Shown piece after piece: positions 39,087 through 48,437 of a DNA stretch of 64,000 nt. Below the pieces are notes generated by a model. The model did not search any database. It saw only the letters and a list, made by a program, of their open reading frames with translations, and was not told where the DNA came from. A program made the translations under genes and the position numbers. The stretch's first letter is position 1; each line of letters opens with the position of its first letter. The DNA is taken from assembly GCA_902589315.1 (NCBI GenBank), contig CACISK010000002.1, positions 123,431 to 187,430 of the forward strand, given 5' to 3'. This DNA is from an uncultured Pelagibacteraceae bacterium. GTDB lineage: Bacteria > Pseudomonadota > Alphaproteobacteria > Pelagibacterales > Pelagibacteraceae.

Positions 39087-39934
39087 AAATTAAACCACTT
39101 CAAATAATTGCTCATATTATTTTAATACTAGGAGTCTTGTTAATGGTAGTTCCTATTTGGATATCTTTTGCAAGTTCTTCGCATGACTCTGTAACTATAT
39201 TAACCGAAGGTATGAAGTTTCATATAGGTGATCAGCTAGCAAGAAACTATAACGAAGTTTTAAATGAAAAAGGTGGTTGGTCAGAAGAAGTGACTGCTGC
39301 AAAAATGTTTATTAATAGTTTTATAATGGCATTAGGAATTGCAACACTTAAGGTAGTTATTTCAGCAATGTCAGCATATGCTTTGGTTTATTATAGATTT
39401 AAATTAGCTGTACCAATTTTTTGGTTAATCTTTATTACTCTACTTGTTCCTTTGGAGGTAAGGATTTTTCCAAGCTATAAAATTGTATCTGATTTAGGTT
39501 TAACAAATTCATATACAGGCCTTATCCTTCCATTAGTTGCTTCAGCCACAGCAACATTTTTCTTCAGACAATTTTATAAAACAATTCCAGATGAACTCTT
39601 GGAGTCAGCAAAATTAGACGGAGCAAATGCTTGGAGTTTTTTCATAGATTTCTTGGTTCCATTATCTAAAACCATGATAGCAGCAATGTTTATCTTTATG
39701 TTTGTATATGGATACAGCCAATATTTATGGCCACTAATAATGACAACTGCAGAAGAATACTGGACTGTTGTAATGGGAATGAAGATTATTTACACAGAAA
39801 GCTATGAAGGAGTTGCTCTGCCAAGAACTGCAGAAAGATTTGCGTATATCATTTTGTCAATGATCCCACCAGTTTTAGTGGTAGTATTTTTACAAAAATG
39901 GTTCATAAAAGGATTAATTCAAACGGAGAAATAA
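39083..39934 (+). CDS. ugpE: ABC transporter permease, UgpE-like (copy 2)
   Basis: FRQFYKTIPDELLESAKLDGANAWSFFIDFLVPLSKTM; overlaps copy 1 by 4 bp (ATGA). Confidence 0.92.
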   Translation: MKIKPLQIIAHIILILGVLLMVVPIWISFASSSHDSVTILTEGMKFHIGDQLARNYNEVLNEKGGWSEEVTAAKMFINSFIMALGIATLKVVISAMSAYALVYYRFKLAVPIFWLIFITLLVPLEVRIFPSYKIVSDLGLTNSYTGLILPLVASATATFFFRQFYKTIPDELLESAKLDGANAWSFFIDFLVPLSKTMIAAMFIFMFVYGYSQYLWPLIMTTAEEYWTVVMGMKIIYTESYEGVALPRTAERFAYIILSMIPPVLVVVFLQKWFIKGLIQTEK

Positions 39935-40987
39935 ATGAGCTTTTTAGATTTAAAAAATGTGACTAAGATTTACCCAAATGGAACTAAGGCTGTTCATGAA
40001 ACTTCATTAAGTGTTGATGAAGGTGAGTTTATGGTTTTTGTAGGACCTAGTGGATGTGGAAAATCAACTTTATTAAGAATGGTTGCAGGCTTAGAGGATA
40101 TTACAGAGGGTGATATTAATCTTGATGGAAAATTAATTAATGAGGTAGATCCGTCTGAAAGAGATGTAGCAATGGTGTTTCAGAACTATGCATTATACCC
40201 ACATATGAATGTTTATAATAACTTGGCTTATGGTCTAAAAAACAGAGGAATTGACAAAGAAACAATCGAGCAAAAAGTAAATGATGCAGCTAAGCTGTTA
40301 CAAATTTCAGATTATTTACAGAGAAAACCTTCAATGTTATCCGGAGGTCAAAGGCAAAGGGTTGCAATGGGTAGAGCAATTGTTAGAAATCCAAAAATAT
40401 TCTTATTTGATGAACCTCTTTCAAATTTAGATGCAAAATTAAGAATTCAGATGAGACTTGAAATCAAAAAACTTCAACAGAAAGTTGGAGTAACAAGCAT
40501 ATTTGTTACGCATGATCAAGTAGAGGCCATGACACTTGCTGATAGATTAGCAGTTATTAACAATGGAATTATTGAACAGCTTGGAACTCCTATTGAGATA
40601 TATGATAATCCAAAATCATTATTTGTTGCTGGTTTTATTGGCTCACCTCAAATGAATTTTTTAGATGGTAATATAAAAAATAAAACATTATCTGCAGAAG
40701 GTTTTGAAATTAAAGATATTGGTAGTGACTTTGAGGGAGAAGTAAAATTAGGAATAAGACCTGAACATTTAAGTCAAAGTGAAAATAGTTTAATTAATTT
40801 AAAAGTAGACTTAGTGGAACAACTTGGTTCGGATAATCTTGTTTATGGTCAATTAAAAGACAAAAAAGACTTTTGTTATAGGTGTCCGGGAAATCTAACT
40901 ATTGAAAAAGGTGCTGATCTAAGTCTTAATATTGAGAACAATAAATATTATATTTTTGATAAAAGCACTGGCAAAAGAGTTAATTAA
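39935..40987 (+). CDS. ugpC: ABC transporter ATP-binding protein, UgpC/MsmK family
   Basis: Walker A GPSGCGKST, signature LSGGQRQRVAMGRAIVRNP, Walker B FLFDEPLSNLDAKLR, C-term TOBE. Confidence 0.96.
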   Translation: MSFLDLKNVTKIYPNGTKAVHETSLSVDEGEFMVFVGPSGCGKSTLLRMVAGLEDITEGDINLDGKLINEVDPSERDVAMVFQNYALYPHMNVYNNLAYGLKNRGIDKETIEQKVNDAAKLLQISDYLQRKPSMLSGGQRQRVAMGRAIVRNPKIFLFDEPLSNLDAKLRIQMRLEIKKLQQKVGVTSIFVTHDQVEAMTLADRLAVINNGIIEQLGTPIEIYDNPKSLFVAGFIGSPQMNFLDGNIKNKTLSAEGFEIKDIGSDFEGEVKLGIRPEHLSQSENSLINLKVDLVEQLGSDNLVYGQLKDKKDFCYRCPGNLTIEKGADLSLNIENNKYYIFDKSTGKRVN

Positions 40988-40989
40988 TT

Positions 40990-41910
40990 TTGATTTTAAG
41001 CAAACCAAATCATATAAAAATTTATGGTCACCGAGGAGCAAGAGGAGATCTTCCCGAAAACACTCTAGAAAGTTTTAAATACTTATTTGAAAACAATATT
41101 AATGCATACGAAACAGATATATTAATTTCTAAGGATCTTGTACCAGTTATTGCTCATGATTTTAGATTAGATCCAAGCAGAACAAAAGATAATGAGGGGA
41201 ATTGGATAGAGGATGAAAATTTAAAAATATTTGATTTAACTTATGCAGAACTTTCAAAGTTTGATGTAGGTTCAGTAAATAAATTATCCAGATACGGAAG
41301 AAGATTTATTAATCAAAAAAAATTAGAAAACCAAAGAATACCAAAACTTTCTGAATTATTAGAAATGTCTTCAAAAAATAAATCTGAAAAATTATTAATA
41401 AATTTAGAAATTAAATCTACACCAGAGGAAGAAAATTTGACACCAGAACCAGAAGATACAGTAAAATTAATTATGAACGATATAAATGAATCATCTTTAA
41501 AAGATAAAATAATCGTTTCATCATTTGATTGGAGAACTTTATCAGTAATTAAAAATCAGTATCCTGAAATTCCAAGAGCTTACTTAACTCAACATTTGAC
41601 AGGAATTAATATTAATCAAACTATTTACAACAGATCTCCATGGTTGAGTTTTTTGCCTTATTATGAAGATCATGAATTGCCAAAAATTATAAAGTCACAA
41701 GGTGGAAAAGCTTGGCATCCATACCGAAAAGACATTACAAAAAAACTTGTCGATATTTCTCATCAAGAAGAATTGCCAGTAAATGTATGGACAGTAAACA
41801 AAGAGTACGAAATGTTAAAGATGGTTGAGTACGGTGTAGATGGTATTATGACAGATTATCCATTAAGGTTGAAAGAACTTTGTGAGAAAGAAAATATAAA
41901 ATGGTTTTAG
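40990..41910 (+). CDS. ugpQ: Glycerophosphodiester phosphodiesterase (TTG start)
   Basis: IYGHRGARGDLPENTLESFKYLFENNINAYETDILISKDLVPVIAHD. Confidence 0.94.
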   Translation: MILSKPNHIKIYGHRGARGDLPENTLESFKYLFENNINAYETDILISKDLVPVIAHDFRLDPSRTKDNEGNWIEDENLKIFDLTYAELSKFDVGSVNKLSRYGRRFINQKKLENQRIPKLSELLEMSSKNKSEKLLINLEIKSTPEEENLTPEPEDTVKLIMNDINESSLKDKIIVSSFDWRTLSVIKNQYPEIPRAYLTQHLTGININQTIYNRSPWLSFLPYYEDHELPKIIKSQGGKAWHPYRKDITKKLVDISHQEELPVNVWTVNKEYEMLKMVEYGVDGIMTDYPLRLKELCEKENIKWF

Positions 41911-41919
41911 TTTATCTTA

Positions 41920-42639
41920 ATGGATTTAAATATAGTTAATAACCAAGAGAAATTTTTAGCAGGAAAACTTGAAGGATATACTTTAAAAGGTGCAGAAAAT
42001 AAATTTGATGATAGAGGAAATCCTTTACCATTTCCAGGCTGCACAATAATTTGCAATATTCCTCTTAATACTAATTTATCTGATCAAATTATTAGTTTTC
42101 AAAAAAATATAGAGAATTTTAACCCCAAAAAAACTTACTTCTATTTACCTCCATCCAGTTTTCATATGACATTATTTGATTGTTGTAATTTTAATACAAA
42201 AGACACTAATTATTGGCCATCAGATATAGATCCTGATATGGATTATAAAGATATAGCTGTTGAATTAAATAGAAGAATTCAGAACTATATCTTTCCAAAA
42301 GAATTCAATCTTAAACTAAAAATGTTTTTTGGAGGATACAGTATTATTTTAGAACCATATTCTGAAAAGGATGAAAAAATATTAAGAAATTGTAGAGATG
42401 AACTAAGTAGCTTATTAAAAATTAAATTTGAAAACCATCAAAGATATACTTTTCATATTACTTTGGCATATATCTTAAGAGAGCTTAGTGAGATTGAAAT
42501 AAGTAATTTAATTGAATTTAATAAAAAACTATTTTTAGACTTTAGTAAAAAATTTCCAAAAATTACTTTTTCAAAACCTGAAATGTGTACTTTTGAGAAC
42601 ATGTTAGAATTTAAAAGTGTTAATCCTTCCAGTCTGTAA
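41920..42639 (+). CDS. DUF1868 / 2H-phosphoesterase (RNA ligase-like cyclic phosphodiesterase) family
   Basis: Two HxT motifs: SSFHMTLFDCC and QRYTFHITLAYIL. Confidence 0.82.
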   Translation: MDLNIVNNQEKFLAGKLEGYTLKGAENKFDDRGNPLPFPGCTIICNIPLNTNLSDQIISFQKNIENFNPKKTYFYLPPSSFHMTLFDCCNFNTKDTNYWPSDIDPDMDYKDIAVELNRRIQNYIFPKEFNLKLKMFFGGYSIILEPYSEKDEKILRNCRDELSSLLKIKFENHQRYTFHITLAYILRELSEIEISNLIEFNKKLFLDFSKKFPKITFSKPEMCTFENMLEFKSVNPSSL

Positions 42640-42838
42640 CAGTTTTTAATTCTAAATATTCTTTAAGCCCCAAACTCAATCAGCTCATAATAGATATGAT
42701 TATTTGTTATTATTAAAATTTTCATCAAATTTAAAATTGTTTTTTATCGAGCATAAGTAATAATTAGTTTAAATTTTTTTAATAAATCTTTCACTTTTTA
42801 GTAAAAATACTTTCATATTTTATAACGATTATCCCGTC

Positions 42839-44602
42839 ATGAAATTATTTTTAATTATTTTTTCACTTATTTTAAGTTCATCAGCTTTAGCAGATAAAAT
42901 TACCATTTTACATATAAATGATCATCACTCTCATTTGGAACCAAATAAAAGACTTGATTTAAATTTAGATGGTGAAAAGACGAGAGTTGTATCAGGCGGT
43001 TTTCCATCTGTCGTAGCAAAATTTAAAGAATTAAAATTAAAAAATGAAAATGTTATCAAGCTTCATGCGGGTGATGCTATTACAGGGACATTATATTACA
43101 CTCTTTTCAAGGGCAAAGCAGATGCAGAAATGATGAATCAAATTTGTTTTGATGCTTTCGCTATAGGAAATCATGAATTTGATGATGGTGATAAGAGTTT
43201 AGTTGAGTTTTTAGATTATCTTCATACTGATAAGTGTAAGACTCCAGTTTTGTCAGCAAACATTAAAGCAAAAATAAACTCACCTTTGTCAAAAAAAATT
43301 AAACCTTACACTATAATCAATAAAGGAAATCAAAAAATTGGAGTAATTGGAATTGTGATCTCAAAAAAAACGAGAGAGTCATCAAATCCAGACGACACAA
43401 CTTTATTTTTAGATGAAATTAATTCAGCACAAGAAAATATAAATAAGCTTAAACAACAAGGAATCAATAAGATAATTCTTTTAACTCATTATGGATATAA
43501 AAATGAGATTAACATGGCTAAACTTCTCACAGATGTTGATGTTATAGTTGGAGGTGATTCTCATAGTCTAACTGGAGATTTCGATAATGTAGGACTAAAT
43601 TCTAATGGGGCCTACCCAACTGTAGTCAAAAATAAAAATGAGGAAGATGTTTGTATAGTTACAGCATGGGAATATTCTCAAATTGTTGGAGAACTTAATA
43701 TCGAGTTTAATAACGATGGCACCATCAAGTCATGTGATGGAATACCACATATAATGTTAGATGATTCCTTTAAGAGAAAAGATTCAAATGGAAAAAGAGT
43801 TGAGATAGATGGTAATTATAGAGAAGCCGTATACAAGGCTATCGAAGTTAATCCAAATATTTCAATCGTAGAGGCTGACGCACAAGCATCAAAAATATTA
43901 GAAAAATACAAAAATGAAGTTAAAGAAAAAAGCAGTGAAGTAATTGGCAGAGTAACTGATGATTTATGTCTTGAAAGAATTCCTGGACAAGGAAAGTCAA
44001 AACTTTGTGATGTATCAAAAACTGAAAAAAATGGATCCGATATTTCGAATATTGTAGCACACGCCTTCAGAGAAATGTCCAAATTAAGTGATATTGCAAT
44101 TCAAAATGGTGGTGGAACAAGAATAGATATAAAAGAAGGCAATATTACAATTGGGGACGCGTATACTTTATTACCTTTCAGTAATACTATTGTAGAATTG
44201 AAAATGAGTGGAGAAGAAATTAAAAATGTTTTGGAAGACTCAATTGATTATGCTTTAACTCCAGATGGTTCTACAGGAGCCTATCCATATGCTGCTGGAT
44301 TGAGATGGGATGTTCAAGCAAGCAATAGTAAAGGAAATAGAGTGATAAATTTAGAGTTTAAGGGTAGAACAGACAAGAGTTGGGTAAAGATAAATCCAAG
44401 TAAGACTTATACAGTAGCAACAAATAACTATATTGCAGCTGGTAAAGATGGATATAAAACTTTTGGAATTATATCTAAGCAAGGAAGAGTAGTAAATACA
44501 TATCTCGGCTATGCTCAATCTTTTGTAGATTATGTCAAAAAGATAAAAACTTTATCAAAACTTCCCTTGTCAGAATATTCAACTCAATCTTTCACTAAAT
44601 AA
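42839..44602 (+). CDS. Exported 5'-nucleotidase/UDP-sugar hydrolase family (UshA-like)
   Basis: Signal peptide; ITILHINDHHSHL, FAIGNHEFDDGD, IQNGGGTRIDIKEGNIT, NNYIAAGKDGYKTF. Confidence 0.94.
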   Translation: MKLFLIIFSLILSSSALADKITILHINDHHSHLEPNKRLDLNLDGEKTRVVSGGFPSVVAKFKELKLKNENVIKLHAGDAITGTLYYTLFKGKADAEMMNQICFDAFAIGNHEFDDGDKSLVEFLDYLHTDKCKTPVLSANIKAKINSPLSKKIKPYTIINKGNQKIGVIGIVISKKTRESSNPDDTTLFLDEINSAQENINKLKQQGINKIILLTHYGYKNEINMAKLLTDVDVIVGGDSHSLTGDFDNVGLNSNGAYPTVVKNKNEEDVCIVTAWEYSQIVGELNIEFNNDGTIKSCDGIPHIMLDDSFKRKDSNGKRVEIDGNYREAVYKAIEVNPNISIVEADAQASKILEKYKNEVKEKSSEVIGRVTDDLCLERIPGQGKSKLCDVSKTEKNGSDISNIVAHAFREMSKLSDIAIQNGGGTRIDIKEGNITIGDAYTLLPFSNTIVELKMSGEEIKNVLEDSIDYALTPDGSTGAYPYAAGLRWDVQASNSKGNRVINLEFKGRTDKSWVKINPSKTYTVATNNYIAAGKDGYKTFGIISKQGRVVNTYLGYAQSFVDYVKKIKTLSKLPLSEYSTQSFTK

Positions 44603-44676
44603 TTTAAATTTCATATCCTTCCAGCTTGTATTAGTTTTTACTTTTAGAAAAAAAAATTTAGGTATAGACTTAAATT

Positions 44677-46155
44677 GTGAAAAAATTTCTTGTTGCTATT
44701 GACCAAGGCACAACATCAACTAGAGCAATTCTCTTTGATTTAGATGGTAATATAAAATTTACATCCCAGTTTGAATTTAATCAATATTTTCCAAAAAATG
44801 GATGGGTGGAGCATAATCCAAACGAAATTTGGCTTACAACTCTAAAAGCGTTGAAAAAAGTAATAAAAAAAGCATCACTATTAAGAGGAAAAATATTAAG
44901 TATAGGAATAACTAACCAGAGAGAGACAACTATTCTTTGGAATAAGAAAACAGGAAAACCAGTCTACAACGCAATTGTTTGGCAAGATAGAAGAACCCAA
45001 GACTATTGTGAAGAGTTAAAGAAAAAAAATTATGAAAAAATTTTTAGAAAAAAAACTGGATTATTTATTGACCCATATTTTTCTGCAACTAAAATTAAAT
45101 GGATACTAGAAAACGTAAAAAATGTTAAGAAACTTTTAAAATCAAATAATTTATTATTTGGTACTGTTGATACTTTCCTTATTTGGAAACTTACTAATGG
45201 GCAACATCATTTAACAGAAGCAACTAATGCTTGTAGGACTATGTTATTTAACATTAATAATAATAAATGGGATAAAGAAATCTTAAAAAAACTTAAAATT
45301 TCTGAAAATATTTTGCCAAAAGTTAAAAATTCAGCTGATAATTTTGGTTTAACAAGTAAGAGAATTGTCGGCAGTGAAATACCAATATCAGCAGTTCTAG
45401 GAGACCAACAAGCAGCTGCAGTAGGACAGTCATGCTTTGAAAGAGGTTCAGTAAAAAGCACATATGGAACTGGTGCCTTTGTCATAATGAATACTGGTTC
45501 AAAAAAAATTTATTCTAAAAATAAATTATTAACAACAATATGTTACAGATTGAATGGAAAAAATACTTATGCTCTTGAAGGATCTATTTTTATTGCAGGT
45601 GCAGGTGTACAATGGTTAAGAGATAAATTAAAATTTATTAACAATGCTTTTGATACGGAAACAATTGCTCAATCAAAAAAAAATAATGAGGGTGTATACG
45701 TTGTGCCTGCCTTCAGTGGAATGGGAGCACCTTATTGGAGGCCTGATGCAAGAGGGGTAATAACAGGTTTAACAAGAAATAGTGATTGGAAAACCTTAGT
45801 TAGAGCAGTATTAGAGTCAGTTGCCTATCAAAGTAATGATTTATTTAATGCAATGAAAAAAGATGGTTTAAAACCAACTAAACTTAAGATTGATGGAGGC
45901 ATGGTAAAAAACAACTGGTTTTCGCAATTTTTATCTGACATCATAAATATAAATACAGAAAGACCAAAGGTATTAGAAACAACTGGTTTAGGAGTAGCTT
46001 TACTAGCTGGATATCAAATTGGATTATTTAAATCATTATATCAAATCAAGAGGAAATGGAAAAAAGATAAAATTTTTAAGCCTAAAATAAACCGAAAAGT
46101 TAGGAACGATTTAATAAATGGTTGGAAATTATCAGTTCAGAAAGCTCTATTATAA
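44677..46155 (+). CDS. glpK: Glycerol kinase (GTG start)
   Basis: AIDQGTTSTRAILFD, ITNQRETTILWNKKTGKPVYNAIVWQDRRT, GALEGSIFIAGA. Confidence 0.97.
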   Translation: MKKFLVAIDQGTTSTRAILFDLDGNIKFTSQFEFNQYFPKNGWVEHNPNEIWLTTLKALKKVIKKASLLRGKILSIGITNQRETTILWNKKTGKPVYNAIVWQDRRTQDYCEELKKKNYEKIFRKKTGLFIDPYFSATKIKWILENVKNVKKLLKSNNLLFGTVDTFLIWKLTNGQHHLTEATNACRTMLFNINNNKWDKEILKKLKISENILPKVKNSADNFGLTSKRIVGSEIPISAVLGDQQAAAVGQSCFERGSVKSTYGTGAFVIMNTGSKKIYSKNKLLTTICYRLNGKNTYALEGSIFIAGAGVQWLRDKLKFINNAFDTETIAQSKKNNEGVYVVPAFSGMGAPYWRPDARGVITGLTRNSDWKTLVRAVLESVAYQSNDLFNAMKKDGLKPTKLKIDGGMVKNNWFSQFLSDIININTERPKVLETTGLGVALLAGYQIGLFKSLYQIKRKWKKDKIFKPKINRKVRNDLINGWKLSVQKALL

Positions 46156-46176
46156 AAAATACAGATAAAAATTTAA

Positions 46177-46740
46177 TTGTCTTTTATGAAATATATAAAT
46201 TTTATTCTTTTATTTTTGCTAAGTATTTTTAATTCAAATTATTCACAGGCTAATGATTTAGTAATAAGCGAACTGCAGAAGGGTGGAAAGATTGTATTTA
46301 TAAGACATTCACTTGCACCTGGAAATGGGGATCCTAACAATATAGATTTAACAAAATGTGATACTCAAAGAAATTTAAATCAAGAGGGCATAGAGCAATC
46401 AAAAAAAATTGGAAAACTATTTAAAGAAAATAACATTAAAATTGATAAAGTCTTATCTAGTGAATGGTGCAGATGCAAAGATACTGCAAGATTTGCTTTT
46501 AATAATTATAAAACCTTCAAAGGTTTAAACTCTTTTTATCAAGAGAAGTTTTATAAATATAAAGATGAACAAATTAAAAGTTTAAAAAAATACATATCCA
46601 ATTGGAATAGTGAGAAAAATCTTGTCCTTGTTACTCATTTTGTAGTTATTTCTGAAATGTTAAATTTCGGCACTTCATCAGGTGAAATTGTAGTTATCGA
46701 TCAAGACTATAATTTTATAGGAAGTATAGAAACTATGTAG
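46177..46740 (+). CDS. Exported histidine phosphatase family protein
   Basis: KIVFIRHSLAPGNGDP (RHG-like), SSEWCRCKDTA, LVTHFVVISE. Confidence 0.85.
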   Translation: MSFMKYINFILLFLLSIFNSNYSQANDLVISELQKGGKIVFIRHSLAPGNGDPNNIDLTKCDTQRNLNQEGIEQSKKIGKLFKENNIKIDKVLSSEWCRCKDTARFAFNNYKTFKGLNSFYQEKFYKYKDEQIKSLKKYISNWNSEKNLVLVTHFVVISEMLNFGTSSGEIVVIDQDYNFIGSIETM

Positions 46741-46756
46741 TTCTATTTAGCAAAGT

Positions 46757-47146
46757 TTAAATTGAAGATTTGATAGCATCGTAAATCAATTCTTTAGTTG
46801 TTTCACCCAAACTTCTATAAATTTCTTTATTATTCTCAAAAATTAAAAGTGTAGTTTGAAACTTAACATTTAATAAGTCAGCTATTTCCTTGTTTGTTAT
46901 ATCAAATGAAAAATATTCAATATTATCAAAATTTATATCTGACAATGCACCTGTTTCTTTTGCCTGTTTTAAAATTTTCATTTGTCCTGCACAAGACATG
47001 CAGTATTTAACCCAAGAGCTTACAATTACAATCTTTCCATCAGATTGAGCTTTATCGAATAAATCTTTATCAAATGTTGTTTTTTTTTCTATTGCATTAG
47101 CACTTAAGGAGAACAGACAAATAATAATAACTAGAATTTTTTTCAT
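46757..47146 (-). CDS. Exported thioredoxin-fold protein (DsbD C-terminal-like)
   Basis: Signal peptide; VSSWVKYCMSCAGQMKI (CxxC-type), FQTTLLIFENNKEIYRSLG. Confidence 0.75.
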   Translation of the reverse strand: MKKILVIIICLFSLSANAIEKKTTFDKDLFDKAQSDGKIVIVSSWVKYCMSCAGQMKILKQAKETGALSDINFDNIEYFSFDITNKEIADLLNVKFQTTLLIFENNKEIYRSLGETTKELIYDAIKSSI

Positions 47147-47238
47147 AATACCTGATACATCAAAAAATTAAAAATTATATGCTTACATCCTGAAAATATT
47201 GTCGCAATTTTAAATTATTTAATTAAGATTGATATTGT

Positions 47239-48093
47239 ATGAAAATTGGATTTATAGGTGTTGGATGGATGGGATTTGGTATCGCAAATAACATCCTTAA
47301 AAATAGTCATGAATTATTTGTAATTGCCAATAAGAACAGAAAGCCAATTGATAGAATAGTTAAAGAGGGTGCAAAAGAAGTTAAATCTTATGATGAACTT
47401 TGTAAAAGTGAATTAGATGCTTTGTTTTTGTGTGTAACGAATTCTCCTATTGCTCATGAAATTGGAAAAAAAATAGTTTCATTACTGACTGATAAAACAA
47501 TTGTCATTGATATTACTACTCATAACCAAAATGGATCTATTGAAATGGAGCAAATATTAAATGCAAATAATATTCCTTATTTAGAATGCCCTGTAATGGG
47601 AGGTCCTGTCCAAGCAGAAGAGGGAATATTGGGGGGAATAGTTGGTGGATCTGAGGAAAATTTAAAAAGATCAGAAGAACTTTTAAAATGTTTTTGTAAA
47701 AATTATTATCATTTTGGTGTGATTGGAAATGGCGCAAAAACAAAATTATTGAATAATTTTCTATCTTTAGGAACAGCTACATATGTAATTGAATTAATAA
47801 AAGCTGCAAAAAAATTAGATATTGATTTAGATAAACTTTATAAAGTAGCCCAATTAGGTTCAGGTAATTCTAATGCTTTAAAGAGAATTTTTGATAAGGT
47901 TTTAGAGGATGATTATACAGGTTTTAAGTTTACAGCGACTAATACACTAAAAGATTTAACTTATATAACAGACTTATTAAAAGGAATGGATAATGCAGAA
48001 AAATTATCAGATCTATCAAAATCTTTTTATAAAAAGGCAGTTGATGATGGTGATGGTGAGCTTTTTATAAGTGAATTAATAAAAAAAAATTAA
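47239..48093 (+). CDS. 3-hydroxyisobutyrate dehydrogenase-like NAD(P)-dependent oxidoreductase
   Basis: IGFIGVGWMGFGIANNIL, ECPVMGGPVQAEEGILGGIVGG, KLLNNFLSLG. Confidence 0.93.
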   Translation: MKIGFIGVGWMGFGIANNILKNSHELFVIANKNRKPIDRIVKEGAKEVKSYDELCKSELDALFLCVTNSPIAHEIGKKIVSLLTDKTIVIDITTHNQNGSIEMEQILNANNIPYLECPVMGGPVQAEEGILGGIVGGSEENLKRSEELLKCFCKNYYHFGVIGNGAKTKLLNNFLSLGTATYVIELIKAAKKLDIDLDKLYKVAQLGSGNSNALKRIFDKVLEDDYTGFKFTATNTLKDLTYITDLLKGMDNAEKLSDLSKSFYKKAVDDGDGELFISELIKKN

Positions 48094-48269
48094 TCTTTTT
48101 TTTCTTCTTTTTCCTTTTCAGCGAAGAATAAAGCAATCGCAAATAAAGTTGTCCATCCAATTCCTAATAAAGCTTTTGGACTAGTCTCAGCACTCCATAT
48201 ATCTAAAAAGATTGCACCTAAAGCAAGACCAACTAGATAAATAGCAATTGCAATATTTGTTTTGCTCAT
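48090..48269 (-). CDS. Small membrane protein (59 aa)
   Basis: MSKTNIAIAIYLVGLALGAIFLDIWSAETSPKALLGIGWTTLFAIALFFAEKEKEEKKD*; below ORF-track cut-off. Confidence 0.65.
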   Translation of the reverse strand: MSKTNIAIAIYLVGLALGAIFLDIWSAETSPKALLGIGWTTLFAIALFFAEKEKEEKKD

Positions 48270-48346
48270 ATCAATTAAGCTAATGTTTTACACTATTATT
48301 CGAATTGGACAATTATAAACAATCATATATAAAGCACCAATAATTT

Positions 48347-48431
48347 GGGCGAGTGGCGGAATTGGTAGACGCGTTGGTCTTAGGAACCAATAGTGCAAAC
48401 TGTGAAGGTTCGAGTCCTTTCTCGCCTACCA
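48347..48431 (+). tRNA. tRNA-Leu(TAG), CCA encoded
   Basis: GGGCGAG TGGCGGAATTGGTAGACGC ... TTGGT CTTAGGA ACCAA ... GGTTCGAGTCC ... CTCGCCT ACCA. Confidence 0.95.
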
Positions 48432-48437
48432 TAATAT

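Noticed and set aside
45207-45485. 92-aa minus-strand ORF inside glpK (and similar ones in ugp, lon and nuo genes)
   Set aside because: All overlap conserved genes in full and show no recognisable protein features.
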